This document shows, one piece after another, positions 17,365 through 27,515 of a stretch of 64,000 nucleotides of DNA (within the stretch, counting starts at the first letter, position 1; the number at the start of each line of letters is the position of its first letter). Source of the stretch: Aurantiacibacter sediminis (GTDB lineage: Bacteria > Pseudomonadota > Alphaproteobacteria > Sphingomonadales > Sphingomonadaceae); the NCBI RefSeq assembly GCF_016019885.1, contig NZ_JAEANY010000001.1:682001-746000 (forward strand), written 5' to 3'. A program made the translations under genes and the position numbers. Under the pieces are notes generated by a model, which had not been told where the DNA came from, made no database searches, and was given only the letters and a program-made list of their open reading frames with translations.

Positions 17365-17595
17365 GTGAACGACAACGAATTGCTCAACCAATATCGGCAT
17401 TCCGCCAACAATTGCCGGCAGATGCTCAAAGCGGTCGATCGCAAGCTCGCGGCTGCGCTCGATTGCCTTTATAAAAATGATTACGATTGCTGCCGCACCA
17501 AGCTGGAAGAGCTGACCACGGCTCTGCCCGAAGCAATGGAAATCATTGCCCACGAAAATGACGAGCAGCGCGACTCTGGCGAGGCGACCGGGTAG
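17365..17595 (+). CDS. Small hypothetical protein
   Basis: 76 residues from a GTG with AGGGA about 8 bases upstream; ATG at 17335 or an earlier start is possible. Predicted as helical, with three Cys residues in NNCRQML, LDCLY and YDCCRTK. Charged and soluble, with no signal. No family recognised. It is convergent with the crotonase gene 9 bases away. Confidence 0.55.
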   Translation: MNDNELLNQYRHSANNCRQMLKAVDRKLAAALDCLYKNDYDCCRTKLEELTTALPEAMEIIAHENDEQRDSGEATG

Positions 17596-17604
17596 GCTGC
17601 GCAG

Positions 17605-18372
17605 CTAAGAGCGCGAGAAATCGGGCGCCCGCTTCTGCATGAAGGCGGTGAAAGCCTCGCGCGCTTCCTCGCTTTGCAGGCGCTGAGCGAAGATCGCAAT
17701 CTCGGTCTCCATGGTCTCGGCGATCGTCTCGCGATCGCGCATCAATGCCTTGCTCGCCTGCACCGCGCCGGGCGGAAGGGCAGCGATGCGCTGCGCGGCA
17801 TCGCCGACTGCGTCGTTCAGGCCTTCGACTGGAACGATCGCATTGGCAAGCCCGCTGGCCAGCGCTTCCTCAGCCGCAATCGCTTCGCCCATCGCCATCA
17901 TGGCAAAGGCTCGCTGGTGGCCAATGGCCGAAGGAAGCAATTTGCTCGATGCGGCTTCCGGAACGAGGCCGAGCGTGGCGAAAGGTGCAGTCAGCTTCGC
18001 ATCGTCAGCCAGCACGACGTAATCGCAATGAAGCAGCATCGTGGTGCCGATGCCGACAGCGCGGCCCTGCACGCCTGCCACCAGCGGCTTGGTACTCGTG
18101 CCGAGCAGGCGAATGAAGCGGAACACGTTGGCCCTGGTGATGTCGCCGCCGCTCGCCGCGACCATGAAATCACCGATGTCATTGCCCGCGCAGAACATTT
18201 CGCCATGCCCGCGGATCACGATGACGCGCACCGCCTTGTCGTCCTGCGCGCCCTCAATCGCATCTGCCATCGCGCCATACATGGCATCGGTCAGCGCGTT
18301 TTTCTTGTCCGGCCGGTTCATGGTGAGGGTGAGGATGCCGCCATCCTGCGTAATGGAAGTATGCTCGCTCAT
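17605..18372 (-). CDS. Enoyl-CoA hydratase/isomerase family protein
   Basis: 255-residue crotonase fold. GEMFCAGNDIGDF and GRAVGIGTTMLLHCD supply the oxyanion hole. A Glu is present in LGLVPEAASSKLL, but the first catalytic Glu of classical hydratases is not in its usual place. An isomerase or a more specialised acyl-CoA reaction is therefore as likely as hydration. It lies downstream of tyrA on the same strand with a 26-base gap, probably the third gene after hisC-tyrA. Confidence 0.88.
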   Translation of the reverse strand: MSEHTSITQDGGILTLTMNRPDKKNALTDAMYGAMADAIEGAQDDKAVRVIVIRGHGEMFCAGNDIGDFMVAASGGDITRANVFRFIRLLGTSTKPLVAGVQGRAVGIGTTMLLHCDYVVLADDAKLTAPFATLGLVPEAASSKLLPSAIGHQRAFAMMAMGEAIAAEEALASGLANAIVPVEGLNDAVGDAAQRIAALPPGAVQASKALMRDRETIAETMETEIAIFAQRLQSEEAREAFTAFMQKRAPDFSRS

Positions 18373-18398
18373 CGCTCTCTCCTAATCGTGTTTCCGGC

Positions 18399-19304
18399 CT
18401 AACTGTGTTCACGGCCAAAGTCGGGCCGCGCATCATCCTGTCCCTGTTCGAGAATGCCCCGGCGGATCGCGCGGGTGCGGCTGAACAGGTCGAACATGGC
18501 ATCGCCATCTGCGGCTTCGATGGCATCGCGCATCGCGCCCAGATCGCCAAGGAACCGGTCCATCATTTCCAGCACGGCATCCTTGTTGTGCAGGAAGACA
18601 TCGCGCCACATGGTCGGATCGCTGGCGGCGATACGGGTAAAATCGCGGAAGCCACCGGCGGAATATTTGATGACCTCGCTGCGGGTCACATCCTCAAGAT
18701 CGCTCGCCGTGCCCACGATGGTGTAGGCGATGAGGTGGGGTATGTGGCTGGTCACCGCGAGCACCATGTCGTGGTGCTCGGCATCCATGATCTCGACCGT
18801 TGAGCCGAGCCTGCGCCAGAAATCGCCGAGCGCCTCCAGCTTGCTCGCATCCACACCATCGGGGGGAGTGATGATGCACCAGCGCTTTTCGAACAGGCTG
18901 GCAAAGCCCGCTTCGGGGCCGGATTGCTCGGTGCCTGCAACAGGGTGGGCTGGAATGATAGTATGATCGGGCAGAGTTTCCGCAAGCGCATGGGCGACGC
19001 GCTGCTTGGAAGAACCGACATCGCTGATCACGGCATCGGGAGCGAGGCCGGGTGCGATGGCCGTGGCCGCCGCGCGCATCGCCCCAACAGGCACGCACAA
19101 AACCACGAGGTCAGCACTGCGCACCGCCGCTGCCGGATCGTCAGCAATCGCGTGGCAAAGGCCCAGCTCGCGGGCTTTTTCCCGCACCGCAGGATCGGCA
19201 TCGAAACCAGTTGTGTGTACATCGGGCAGATGCTTGCGCACCGCAAGGCCGAGCGAGCTGCCGAGCAGCCCCAGTCCGATAATCGCGACGTTACGAAACG
19301 CCAT
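18399..19304 (-). CDS. tyrA: Prephenate/arogenate dehydrogenase
   Basis: 301 residues, NAD(P)-linked oxidative step of tyrosine synthesis. The Rossmann motif GLGLLGSSL is at 10-18, SDVGSSKQ and [14 protein letters not shown] (His in HPVAG) form the active site, and the helical C-terminal half carries the [12 protein letters not shown] motif. Overlaps hisC by 14 bases. HisC-type aminotransferases can act on aromatic keto acids, so the pair fits tyrosine as well as histidine synthesis. Confidence 0.93.
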   Translation of the reverse strand: MAFRNVAIIGLGLLGSSLGLAVRKHLPDVHTTGFDADPAVREKARELGLCHAIADDPAAAVRSADLVVLCVPVGAMRAAATAIAPGLAPDAVISDVGSSKQRVAHALAETLPDHTIIPAHPVAGTEQSGPEAGFASLFEKRWCIITPPDGVDASKLEALGDFWRRLGSTVEIMDAEHHDMVLAVTSHIPHLIAYTIVGTASDLEDVTRSEVIKYSAGGFRDFTRIAASDPTMWRDVFLHNKDAVLEMMDRFLGDLGAMRDAIEAADGDAMFDLFSRTRAIRRGILEQGQDDARPDFGREHS

Positions 19305-20403
19305 TCGCCTCGCCCGTTAGCTCTGCAAGCACATCGGCGATCCGGTCCATATCCTCTCGCTTGCCAATAGTGATGCGCAGGCAATCGCCAAGTCCCTGCC
19401 CGGGCAAGTGCCGCACAGCGTAACCGGCATCGGCAATGGCGTGTAGCGCCTGTTCTGCGGTTACTTCTCCCGAGAAGCGCACCAGCGAGAAATTCGCCTT
19501 GCTCGGAATAGCCGTAAGACCGTGATTGCCCAGCGCCGCGATACGCTTTTCAAAGCGTGCAAGTTCGGCATTGTTATGATCACGGCTTCGCGCAACGAAG
19601 TCCTGATCCGCCACCGCAGCCACCGCAGCCGACTGGCCCGCCAATGTCACGTTGAACGGACCGCGGATGCGATTGAGTGCGTCGATTATATGCGGCGCGC
19701 CGGTCGCCCAGCCAATCCGCTCGCCCGCCAGCCCGTAAATCTTGGAAAAAGTGCGGGTGACCAGCACGTTTTCATGGGCGGCTGCGAGCGCCATTCCGCC
19801 ATCATCCTCCCCCGGCTCAAGATATTCGGCATAAGCCTGATCGACTACCAGCAGCACATCGGCGGGAAGGCCTGCATGGAGGCGCGCGATCTCGTTGGCT
19901 GGCAGATATGTGCCGGTAGGGTTGTTGGGATTGGCGATAAAGACAACGCGCGTTTTGTCGGTCACCGCCGCCAGCAGCTTGTCGACATCGGCGGTGTAGT
20001 CGGTGTCGTTTACTTCCACCGGCGTCGCGCCGCAGCGCTTGGCGGCGATATCGTAAACCGCGAAGCTGAAGCGGCTGAACATCACTTCATCGCCCGCGCC
20101 GGCATAGGCTTGCGCGGCAAGGTTCAGCAGCTCGTCGGAACCCGTTCCGCAGACGATGCGCGCCGGATCAAGGCCGTGCAATTCGCCCAGCGCCTCCCGC
20201 AATTCGCGCGCATCCGGGTCCGGATAGGCATTGGGCAGGGGCGCCGCAGCGCGCGCTTCCAGCGCAGCCGCAGAGGAGCCGAGCGGATTTTCATTCGCCG
20301 AAAGCTTCACCAGCGGCTTGCCGTCCTTGCCCGAGCTTTTGCCCGGCACATAGGCATGGATCTGCGCGACATAGGGCTTCATTTCTGGACGTTTCGCAGT
20401 CAT
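19291..20403 (-). CDS. hisC: Histidinol-phosphate aminotransferase
   Basis: 370 residues, PLP aminotransferase of fold type [10 protein letters not shown] near residue 34, the PLP-contact motif NPNNPTGT (159-166) and the Schiff-base lysine in [15 protein letters not shown] (Lys221) are clear. It sits directly upstream of tyrA and divergent from metX. The 74 bases between hisC and metX contain a TTGACA (20434-20439) facing metX but no good -10 box. Confidence 0.94.
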   Translation of the reverse strand: MTAKRPEMKPYVAQIHAYVPGKSSGKDGKPLVKLSANENPLGSSAAALEARAAAPLPNAYPDPDARELREALGELHGLDPARIVCGTGSDELLNLAAQAYAGAGDEVMFSRFSFAVYDIAAKRCGATPVEVNDTDYTADVDKLLAAVTDKTRVVFIANPNNPTGTYLPANEIARLHAGLPADVLLVVDQAYAEYLEPGEDDGGMALAAAHENVLVTRTFSKIYGLAGERIGWATGAPHIIDALNRIRGPFNVTLAGQSAAVAAVADQDFVARSRDHNNAELARFEKRIAALGNHGLTAIPSKANFSLVRFSGEVTAEQALHAIADAGYAVRHLPGQGLGDCLRITIGKREDMDRIADVLAELTGEANGVS

Positions 20404-20477
20404 GCGCGTGGCGATAACGCCGTTGCTCTTCGATTGACAGTAGGCAAGGCCTCGCCCAAGTCGCTTTTTCTCTGATT

Positions 20478-21581
20478 ATGGCCAGCCAGACCGCCCTTTC
20501 CGTTCAGAAGGTGACCCTGCCGAAAGCGCTCGCACTCGATAGCGGGCGCGAGCTTGAGGGCGTGGAAATTGCCTATGAAACGCATGGCGATCTGGCGGAG
20601 GACAAGGCGAATGCGATCCTGATCTTCCACGCGCTGACGGGTGACCAATTCGTGGCGAGCGAGCATCCGGTGACGGGCAAGCCCGGCTGGTGGGAACGGA
20701 TGGTCGGCCCCGGCAAGCCGATCGATACGAGCCGCTACCATGTGATCTGCGCCAACGTGCTGGGCAGTTGCATGGGCTCCACCGGGCCTGCGAGCACTAG
20801 CCCCGGCGGCGCGCCCTATGGGATGGACTTTCCGGTCATCACCATTCGCGACATGGTGCGCGCGCAGATGGCGCTGCTCGATGTGCTGGGGATTGAAAAA
20901 CTCCACGCAATTGTCGGCGGATCGATGGGCGGGATGCAGGCGCTCAGCTGCGCGGCAAACTTTCCGGAGCGGACAAGCCGAGTGCTCGCTATCGCGACCA
21001 CCGCGCGGCACAGCGCGCAGAATATCGCCTTTCACGAAGTGGGGCGGCAGGCGATCATGGCCGATCCCAATTGGCAGGGCGGGGCCTATTACGGCGGTGA
21101 GACACCTGACAAGGGCCTCTCCGTCGCGCGCATGGCGGCGCATATCACCTATCTCTCCGAAGCGGGGCTGACCGAGAAATTCGGGCGGCGCTTGCAGGAC
21201 CGTGATGCCAAGAGCTTCGGCTTCGACGCCGATTTCCAGGTCGAAAGCTACCTTCGCTACCAAGGCATCACTTTCACCGATCGCTTCGATGCGAACAGCT
21301 ATCTCTACATCACCCGCGCGATGGATTATTTCGACCTGGCAGAGGAAGCGGGCGGGAAGCTCGCCGATGCCCTTGCGGGTGCGAAGGACACCCGCTTCTG
21401 CCTCGTCAGCTTCGACACGGACTGGCTCTACACTACCGCCGACATGCGCGAAGTGGTCCACGCACTGAACGCCGTCGCCGCGCCGGTGAGCTTTGTGGAG
21501 CTTTCTGCGCCATACGGACACGACAGCTTCCTGCTCGATGTCCCCGCGCTCGACCGCGTGGTGAAGGGCTTCATCGGATGA
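20478..21581 (+). CDS. metX: Homoserine O-acyltransferase (MetX)
   Basis: 367 residues, alpha/beta-hydrolase activating homoserine for methionine synthesis. The nucleophile is Ser149 in GGSMGGMQ, and [10 protein letters not shown] near the end carries the catalytic His. ALTGDQF and GSCMGSTGP are family blocks. The name implies acetyl-CoA, but MetX proteins that travel with MetW can prefer succinyl-CoA, so acyl specificity is open. Its stop overlaps the metW start (ATGA). No SAM riboswitch consensus is visible in the short leader. Confidence 0.95.
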   Translation: MASQTALSVQKVTLPKALALDSGRELEGVEIAYETHGDLAEDKANAILIFHALTGDQFVASEHPVTGKPGWWERMVGPGKPIDTSRYHVICANVLGSCMGSTGPASTSPGGAPYGMDFPVITIRDMVRAQMALLDVLGIEKLHAIVGGSMGGMQALSCAANFPERTSRVLAIATTARHSAQNIAFHEVGRQAIMADPNWQGGAYYGGETPDKGLSVARMAAHITYLSEAGLTEKFGRRLQDRDAKSFGFDADFQVESYLRYQGITFTDRFDANSYLYITRAMDYFDLAEEAGGKLADALAGAKDTRFCLVSFDTDWLYTTADMREVVHALNAVAAPVSFVELSAPYGHDSFLLDVPALDRVVKGFIG

Positions 21582-22168
21582 GCACCTTGCGCCCCGACCT
21601 CGCCAAGATCGCCGCCAATGTGCCGCAGGGTGCACGCGTGCTCGACGTCGGCTGCGGCGATGGCGCGCTGATGGCGGAATTGCGCGACGCGAAGAGCGTC
21701 GATGCGCGCGGGATCGAGATCGAGGCGGAAGAGGTCGAAAAGGCCGTCGCACGCGGGCTGAGCGTGGTGCAGGGCGATGCCAATCGCGACATCATGGATT
21801 ACCCCGATGCCGCTTTCGATGTGGCGATCCTCAGCCAGACTTTGCAGACGGCGCAGCGGCCCGATTTCCTGCTCCACCAGCTGCTGCGCATCGGTCGCAC
21901 CGCTTTCGTCAGCTTTCCCAATTTCGCCTATTGGCGCATGCGGATGGCGCTGCTGCTCGGCGGCAAGATGCCGGTCGTCCGGCACCTGCCGGTGACTTGG
22001 TACGAGACCAAGAATATCCACCATCTGACGATCCACGATTTCGAGGATCTCGCCGACGAGATGGGCATCGCTATCGAGGATAGCTGGTTCTTCGTCGGCG
22101 GCCGCGAAATTGGCGGATCAAACGCCAATTGGCGCGCCGAACATGCGGTTTTCAGGCTGAGCCGTTAG
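21578..22168 (+). CDS. metW: Methionine biosynthesis protein MetW
   Basis: 196 residues, class I methyltransferase fold. [15 protein letters not shown] (about 20-34) is motif I and [20 protein letters not shown] is typical of MetW. Coupled to metX by a 4-base overlap, as in most proteobacteria. MetW is thought to modulate MetX rather than methylate a metabolite. It overlaps the end of the VTT gene tail to tail by 4 bases. Confidence 0.94.
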   Translation: MSTLRPDLAKIAANVPQGARVLDVGCGDGALMAELRDAKSVDARGIEIEAEEVEKAVARGLSVVQGDANRDIMDYPDAAFDVAILSQTLQTAQRPDFLLHQLLRIGRTAFVSFPNFAYWRMRMALLLGGKMPVVRHLPVTWYETKNIHHLTIHDFEDLADEMGIAIEDSWFFVGGREIGGSNANWRAEHAVFRLSR

Positions 22169-22659
22169 AGCATCGCCAGCCCGCTGCCCGCGAGTGCAGC
22201 GATCGTAAGGACGGGCAGCATTCCGGCAAGGCTGGCGATTGCAAAGGCTCGCGCTGTCATGGGCGTGGGCGCAGCGCCTGCCGTAATCAGCAGATGCGGA
22301 ACGCCGCCAAAGCGCGCGGTGGCGACGTAAATGGGGCCGCGTTTACCCAGATGCTGGGAAACAAGATCGAGCCGCTTGCCGAACCGCATCTTCATCCGGT
22401 CACCGAGCCAGTAGCGTGTAGCGAGGAACAGCACATGACTGCCGAGCAGCGCGGCGAAAAGGACTATAAAGAGTCCGCCAATGCCGAACAGCAGGCCGGA
22501 GACAAATGCCGTCGGCGTCATCGCCCCAGGCACGGAAAATAGCATGATGCCAAAGGCGATCAGCGCGAGCATGGCTGGAGCCGCGATGTCGCCATAAGGC
22601 GTCGCGGCCAATCCCTCTATGATGCCGAGGGGCAACCATGAAGGCGCGGTAAAATCCAT
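22165..22659 (-). CDS. VTT-domain (DedA-like) membrane protein
   Basis: 164 residues with several membrane segments (about 28-52, 58-80, 110-128 and 140-160). FSVPGAMTPTAFVSGLLFG and the re-entrant loop pattern resemble the VTT/SNARE-associated domain of the TVP38/DedA group, which handles lipid or proton-coupled transport. It is shorter than typical DedA proteins (about 200). It stands alone, convergent with metW. Confidence 0.72.
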   Translation of the reverse strand: MDFTAPSWLPLGIIEGLAATPYGDIAAPAMLALIAFGIMLFSVPGAMTPTAFVSGLLFGIGGLFIVLFAALLGSHVLFLATRYWLGDRMKMRFGKRLDLVSQHLGKRGPIYVATARFGGVPHLLITAGAAPTPMTARAFAIASLAGMLPVLTIAALAGSGLAML

Positions 22660-22743
22660 ATTACTCCAGCGCGGAATTGCCGTTGCAGTTCCTTTATATT
22701 CGCCGGAAATTGCGGAATGGTTTCAGCCTGGTGTCGAAAAGCC

Positions 22744-23577
22744 TCAGGCTTTCAGATGCTCGGCATGCCACGCGATGTGATCGGCGATGAACGTGCTGAT
22801 GAAGAAAAAGGAATGGTCGTATCCGTCGTGCAGGCGGATATCGGCCTCCATACCGGCTTTCTCGCACGCTTCTGCAAGCAGATGGGTCTTCAATTGCTCG
22901 ACCAGGAAATCATCCGCCATGCCTTGCTCGACCCGCAGGTGATCGAGCCGCGCGCCTTCTTCGATCAGCGCGCAGGCATCATATTCGCGCCATGCGCTCC
23001 GGTCATCGCCCAGATAGCCGCCCAGCGCCTTTTCGCCCCACGGGCAATTGAGCGGTGAGACGATGGGAGAGAATGCCCCGGTCGAGCGGAAACGGCCCTG
23101 ATTGCGTAAGCTCACGGTCAGCGCGCCATGCCCGCCCATCGAGTGGCCGGTGATCGCCTGTCGCTCCATATCGAGAGGGAAATGCTCGGCGACCAGCGCG
23201 GGGAGCTCCTCTTCCACATAGCGGCGCATGTGGAAATGCTTGGCCCACGGGTCTTGCGTGGCGTTGACGTAAAAGCCTGCGCCCTGTCCGAAATCATAGG
23301 TTTCGTCGTCCGGGACATCCTCACCACGCGGAGAAGTGTCAGGACAGATAAAGGCGATCCCATGCTCGGCGCAGGCCTGCTGGTAATGCCCCTTCGTCAT
23401 CGCATTTTCATGCGTGCAGGTGAGGCCGGACAGCCACCAGAGCACCGGCAGCTTCGCACCTGCCTCGTGATCGGGAATATAGATGGCAAAGGTCATCGGC
23501 GTGCCGGTGGCGGCACTGTCATGCCGCCAGACTTGTTGCTCGCCGCCGAAGCTCCTGGTGGTGGAGACCTGTTGCAT
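22744..23577 (-). CDS. fghA: S-formylglutathione hydrolase
   Basis: 277 residues of the esterase D family. It hydrolyses S-formylglutathione to formate and glutathione, the last step of glutathione-dependent formaldehyde oxidation. The nucleophile elbow is GHSMGGHGAL, the LSGLTCTHENAM and DTSPRG blocks are family hallmarks, and GYDHSFFFISTF carries the catalytic His. The ATG shares one base with the stop of the VOC gene (TGATG). Confidence 0.95.
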   Translation of the reverse strand: MQQVSTTRSFGGEQQVWRHDSAATGTPMTFAIYIPDHEAGAKLPVLWWLSGLTCTHENAMTKGHYQQACAEHGIAFICPDTSPRGEDVPDDETYDFGQGAGFYVNATQDPWAKHFHMRRYVEEELPALVAEHFPLDMERQAITGHSMGGHGALTVSLRNQGRFRSTGAFSPIVSPLNCPWGEKALGGYLGDDRSAWREYDACALIEEGARLDHLRVEQGMADDFLVEQLKTHLLAEACEKAGMEADIRLHDGYDHSFFFISTFIADHIAWHAEHLKA

Positions 23578-23972
23578 CAACCGGCGCGGTGGATGCCGCA
23601 GATCTTGTGACCATCCAGGTCGCGGAAATAGCACAGGTGCAGAGTGCCGAGTGCTCCGCCATCGCGCGGTCCGGGCGGGTCTTCGATGCTCGTGCCGCCA
23701 GCGGCTACGGCCGCATCGTGCAGCGCCTTCACCTGCTCGGGCGAATTGCAGCGCAGGCCGATCGTCGAGCCGTTGGCGCAACTGGCAGGCTCGTCATTAA
23801 TCGGGTTGGTGAGGATGAGAATGGAGCCGTCATGATTGAACAGGGCGCGGGTCTGGCCGGTGGCATTTTCATGCATCATCGGTGCTCCGGCACCCAAAAC
23901 GCCGAGAACTTTCTCATAGAATTTTACGGATTTTTCCAGATCGTCCGTGCCGATCATTACGTGACTGAACAT
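23577..23972 (-). CDS. VOC family protein (glyoxalase-like)
   Basis: 131 residues with two beta-alpha-beta-beta-beta units. MFSHVMIGTDDLEKSVKFYE and LCYFRDLDGHKICGIHRAG mark the two halves, with metal-type His/Glu positions partly retained. The function is unproven. The location between frmA and fghA suggests a role in formaldehyde or glutathione-adduct chemistry. It is coupled to fghA by a one-base overlap. Confidence 0.85.
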   Translation of the reverse strand: MFSHVMIGTDDLEKSVKFYEKVLGVLGAGAPMMHENATGQTRALFNHDGSILILTNPINDEPASCANGSTIGLRCNSPEQVKALHDAAVAAGGTSIEDPPGPRDGGALGTLHLCYFRDLDGHKICGIHRAG

Positions 23973-23981
23973 GTATTTTCC

Positions 23982-24428
23982 CTAATCTTGATTTTGAAAT
24001 GCTCGGAGGTCGAAAAGCCGTGTTTCTGTCGGCTCAAAGCTCTCGATTTGGCGGATCGTCATCTTTCCCGGATAAAGTTCGCTTCTAGCAGAGTAAGGCT
24101 CGTAATCTGCCCGTATCGTCAAGCGCGCTGCCCGGCGATCAAAATGCATTTCGGTGAGGGCGAAAGAAGAGAACTCTTCCCAAAGTGGGTCGTCTCTAAT
24201 TTCGAAAGGGGTGTCGATCCCGTAAACGGAATCGGAGCAGTTTTCGAAAAATGCCATCTGGCCGTGCTGGTCGAAAAAGAACAACACGTTTGAAATGCGA
24301 ACGTCTTGAGCTGCTTCCAAGGGGCTTGTGCAAGGGTCGAATCCCAGGTCAGACCGAACGTCCGTGCTCTCGCAGGCGACGCATGCGAGTGTAGCTGACA
24401 AGCCCATCAGTCTTACGAACCCGAGCAA
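23982..24428 (-). CDS. Hypothetical lipoprotein
   Basis: 148 residues, starting at TTG one base after the frmA stop. The N-terminus MLGFVRLMGLSATLACVAC is a short signal ending in a lipobox-like CVAC. The mature part, with aromatic-rich VLFFFDQHGQMAFFENCSD, has no recognised domain. An ATG seven codons later would remove the only positive charge of the signal, which favours the TTG. Its A+T content looks higher than that of its neighbours. It interrupts the formaldehyde gene set. Confidence 0.65.
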   Translation of the reverse strand: MLGFVRLMGLSATLACVACESTDVRSDLGFDPCTSPLEAAQDVRISNVLFFFDQHGQMAFFENCSDSVYGIDTPFEIRDDPLWEEFSSFALTEMHFDRRAARLTIRADYEPYSARSELYPGKMTIRQIESFEPTETRLFDLRAFQNQD

Positions 24429-24429
24429 T

Positions 24430-25536
24430 TTAATACACCACCACGCTGCGGATGCTTTCGCCCGAATGCATCAGGTCGAAGCCTTTGTTGATCTCGTCCA
24501 GCGTGAGTGTGTGGGTAATCATCGGGTCGATGGCAATTTTGCCGTTCATATACCAGTCGACGATCTTGGGCACGTCGGTCCGGCCTTTCGCTCCGCCGAA
24601 CGCGGTGCCGCGCCAGTTGCGGCCGGTCACCAGCTGGAACGGGCGGGTGGCAATTTCCTTGCCCGCCTCGGCCACGCCGATGATGATGCTGGTACCCCAG
24701 CCCTTGTGGCAGCATTCCAGCGCTTGGCGCATGACATCGGTATTGCCGGTGCAGTCGAAGGAGTAGTCCGCTCCGCCATCGAGCATGTCGACAAGGTGCG
24801 CGACCACATCCGACGTTTCCTTTGGATTGACGAAATCGGTCATGCCGAATTTCTCGCCCCATTCCCTCTTCGCCGGATTGATATCGACGCCAACGATGCG
24901 GTCCGCGCCCGCCATCTTCGCGCCCTGGATGACATTGAGGCCGATCCCGCCAAGTCCGAACACCACGACATTGTCGCCGGGCTGCACCTTCGCGGTATTG
25001 GTGACCGCGCCAACGCCGGTGGTCACGCCGCAGCCGATATAGCAAGAGGTCTCAAACGGCGCATCCTCGCGGATTTTCGCGACCGCGATTTCAGGCAGGA
25101 CGGTGAAGTTCGAAAAGGTCGAACATCCCATATAGTGGTAAATCGTCTCGCCCTTGTACGAAAAGCGGCTGGTGCCGTCCGGCATCAGTCCCTTGCCCTG
25201 CGTTTCGCGGATGGCGCTGCACAGGTTCGTCTTGCCCGAAAGGCACATTTTGCACTGGCGGCATTCAGGAGTGTAGAGCGGGATCACATGGTCGCCCGGC
25301 GCAACGCTGGTAACGCCAGCGCCCACTTCTCGCACCACGCCTGCACCTTCATGGCCCAGCACGCTCGGGAACAGGCCCTCGCTGTCCAACCCATCGAGCG
25401 TGTAAGCGTCGGTATGGCAGATACCCGTTGCCATTATTTCAACGAGCACTTCGCCCGCCTTTGGCCCTTCGAGGTCAAGCTCGACAATCTCAAGCGGCTG
25501 TTTCGGCGCAAATGCGACCGCGGCACGGGTTTTCAT
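24430..25536 (-). CDS. frmA: S-(hydroxymethyl)glutathione dehydrogenase (class III ADH)
   Basis: 368 residues, zinc-dependent. It oxidises the formaldehyde-glutathione adduct to S-formylglutathione with NAD. Catalytic zinc ligands lie in GICHTDAY and GHEGAGVV plus the later CGV, structural zinc Cys in [16 protein letters not shown], and the NAD motif is [11 protein letters not shown] strong GAGGAGA site precedes the ATG. It follows an aldehyde dehydrogenase gene after 10 bases and leads towards VOC and fghA. Confidence 0.96.
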   Translation of the reverse strand: MKTRAAVAFAPKQPLEIVELDLEGPKAGEVLVEIMATGICHTDAYTLDGLDSEGLFPSVLGHEGAGVVREVGAGVTSVAPGDHVIPLYTPECRQCKMCLSGKTNLCSAIRETQGKGLMPDGTSRFSYKGETIYHYMGCSTFSNFTVLPEIAVAKIREDAPFETSCYIGCGVTTGVGAVTNTAKVQPGDNVVVFGLGGIGLNVIQGAKMAGADRIVGVDINPAKREWGEKFGMTDFVNPKETSDVVAHLVDMLDGGADYSFDCTGNTDVMRQALECCHKGWGTSIIIGVAEAGKEIATRPFQLVTGRNWRGTAFGGAKGRTDVPKIVDWYMNGKIAIDPMITHTLTLDEINKGFDLMHSGESIRSVVVY

Positions 25537-25546
25537 GCGTCTCTCC

Positions 25547-26977
25547 TCAGCCTTCGTGAACGGTTTTGGGCACCATGCAGGCGCGCACGCCTTCGGGACC
25601 GTCTTCGCTGCCATAGCCCGACCATTTGACGCCGCCGAATGGCGCATCGACGGTCGAGACGCTGCCGCCATTGATGGCGAGCATGCCTGCTTCGACCTCG
25701 GCGGCAAGGCGGCGGCGGCGGGCGGGATCGTTCGTCCACGCATAGGCGGCAAGGCCATAGGGAAGGCGGTTCGCTTCTTCGATCATCGCCTGTTCGCCTG
25801 CCATCGGATTGAGGATGGCGACGGGGCCGAAAGGCTCTTCATTCATGATGTCGGCATCGGTGGGCACTTCAGCGAGCACCGTGGGCTGGTGAAAGAAGCC
25901 CTGATTGCCGATCCGCTCTCCGCCGGAAAGCAACGCGCCGCCAGCATCCTGCGCCTGTGCAATCAGCTTGCCGACATTCTCGCGCCCGCGGGAATTGGCC
26001 ATCGGTCCCATGTCCGTGCCTTTTTCGAGGCCATTGCCAACCTGCATTTTTCCGACCCGCTCGACAAAGCCATCGCGGAATTTGCCGAATACATCCTCTT
26101 CGATGAGGAAGCGTGTGGGGCTGACGCAGACCTGGCCCGCATTGCGGTAAGCGCCGGGGGCCATGGTATCCAATGCCTTGTCGATATCGGTATCGTTGAA
26201 AATCAGGACGGGGCCGTGGCCTCCCAATTCCATGGTGGTGATCTTGAGATCTTCTGCCGCGAGCTTGGCGAGATGTTTGCCGACGGGGGTGGATCCGGTG
26301 AAAGTCAGCTTGCGGATGATGGGGGAGCCGAGCAGGTGCTCGCTCACATCGCTTGGTACACCGAATACGCATTGCACCACTCCGCCGGGCACGCCTGAGT
26401 CGAGCAGTGCCTGCACCACGGCGATGCCCGAAGCGGGCGTTTCCTCGCTCGGCTTGACAATTGTGGAGCACCCCGCCGCAAGCGCGCCGCCGATCTTGCG
26501 CATCACATTGATCGCGGGAAAATTCCACGGGGCAAAGCCTGCGACAGGGCCTACGGGGTGATACTGCACTTCCACGCGGCTGCCTTCCGGGCGCACCAGC
26601 GTGCGGCCATAGGTGCGCTTGGCTTCCTGCGCGTAAAATTCCAGCAAATTGGCCGAATACATGAACTCGCCGCGCCCCTCGGCCAGCGTCTTGCCCTGTT
26701 CCATCGTCAGGATCGTGCCGAGATCGCTCGCCCGTTCGCGCAGCAAATTTGCCGCTTTTGTCAGGATCGCGCAGCGCTTGTCCGCGCTCGTCGTGCGCCA
26801 TTCCTTGAACCCGCGCTCGGCTGCTTCGAGTGCGCGGTCGAGGTCGTCTGCCGTCGCGTGCGGCAAGGTTCCAAGCACGTCCTCTGTAGCAGGATTGATA
26901 ACATCTTCGGTCTTGCGGCCATCGCCGCTGATCTGTTCGCCATCGATAAGCAGGTGAAGCGTGGGGTAATCAGTCAT
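25547..26977 (-). CDS. NAD(P)-dependent aldehyde dehydrogenase (succinate-semialdehyde type)
   Basis: 476 residues. [25 protein letters not shown], the Glu in ELGGHGPVL and the catalytic Cys in [13 protein letters not shown] are all present. Sequence style ([19 protein letters not shown]) is closest to succinate-semialdehyde dehydrogenases, but specificity cannot be read from sequence alone. It is the first gene of the cluster ALDH-frmA-lipoprotein-VOC-fghA and may oxidise another aldehyde that accompanies formaldehyde. Confidence 0.9.
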   Translation of the reverse strand: MTDYPTLHLLIDGEQISGDGRKTEDVINPATEDVLGTLPHATADDLDRALEAAERGFKEWRTTSADKRCAILTKAANLLRERASDLGTILTMEQGKTLAEGRGEFMYSANLLEFYAQEAKRTYGRTLVRPEGSRVEVQYHPVGPVAGFAPWNFPAINVMRKIGGALAAGCSTIVKPSEETPASGIAVVQALLDSGVPGGVVQCVFGVPSDVSEHLLGSPIIRKLTFTGSTPVGKHLAKLAAEDLKITTMELGGHGPVLIFNDTDIDKALDTMAPGAYRNAGQVCVSPTRFLIEEDVFGKFRDGFVERVGKMQVGNGLEKGTDMGPMANSRGRENVGKLIAQAQDAGGALLSGGERIGNQGFFHQPTVLAEVPTDADIMNEEPFGPVAILNPMAGEQAMIEEANRLPYGLAAYAWTNDPARRRRLAAEVEAGMLAINGGSVSTVDAPFGGVKWSGYGSEDGPEGVRACMVPKTVHEG

Positions 26978-27109
26978 GGTTTCTCCTTGAAACGCATATC
27001 CTCTCCCAACGCTGCACCTTCAAGCGATTTCCCCAAATCGATGGAAATAGATTGGACGCCGCGTGATCGTGAACTTGCCGTTCATCCTCAGCAGGTCATA
27101 ATATCCGCC

Positions 27110-27460
27110 ATGCTATCGATCCTTGCTTCGCTCGTTCTTGCTGTTTCACCGCTGACTGCCACGGCGCAGGAGGATTTGCCTCAGCTGTCTTTGGAGCACC
27201 GGATGCTGGCGCGCTGTTCGGCGGCCTTCGCTCTGGTGGCTGAGGGGCAGTCCAACGGCAATGCCGCCGCGCTGCGCTATCCCGATATTCGCGAAAGCGG
27301 CAGCGAGTTCTTTGTGCGAGCAGGCGCGCGCCTGATGGATGAAGCGGGCCTTTCGCGCGAGCAGCTTACCGTGCTGTTTTCCGCCGAAGCGCAGGATTTA
27401 TGGGACAATGACACGCTCGACGATGTCATGCCCGCGTGCCTTTCCATGCTTGATACTTAG
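27110..27460 (+). CDS. Hypothetical secreted protein
   Basis: 116 residues. MLSILASLVLAVSPLTATAQ is a cleavable signal peptide with a likely cut after TATAQ. The mature part is helical with two cysteines (ARCSAAF and PACLSM) that could bridge in the periplasm. The frame extends upstream but only as the antisense of the dehydrogenase. No family recognised. A small inverted repeat, AGCGGG/CCCGCT, straddles its stop codon. Confidence 0.65.
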   Translation: MLSILASLVLAVSPLTATAQEDLPQLSLEHRMLARCSAAFALVAEGQSNGNAAALRYPDIRESGSEFFVRAGARLMDEAGLSREQLTVLFSAEAQDLWDNDTLDDVMPACLSMLDT

Positions 27461-27515
27461 CGGGAATTCCCCGCTGGACCGGGAACCACGCATGGGGCAA
27501 TAGCGATGGTCACAT

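Noticed and set aside
20404-20477. SAM riboswitch or strong promoter before metX
   Set aside because: The leader is too short and shows no SAM-II or related consensus. The TTGACA at 20434 has no convincing -10 partner.
20400-21752. 450-codon open frame on the minus strand opposite metX
   Set aside because: It is fully antisense to metX, which has clear catalytic motifs; its translation is Arg/His-rich and unlike any protein. Long antisense frames are common in GC-rich DNA.
24407-24428. Lipoprotein gene at 23982 being read as a continuation of frmA
   Set aside because: frmA ends with its normal C-terminus and a stop at 24430-24432; the lipoprotein has its own signal sequence.
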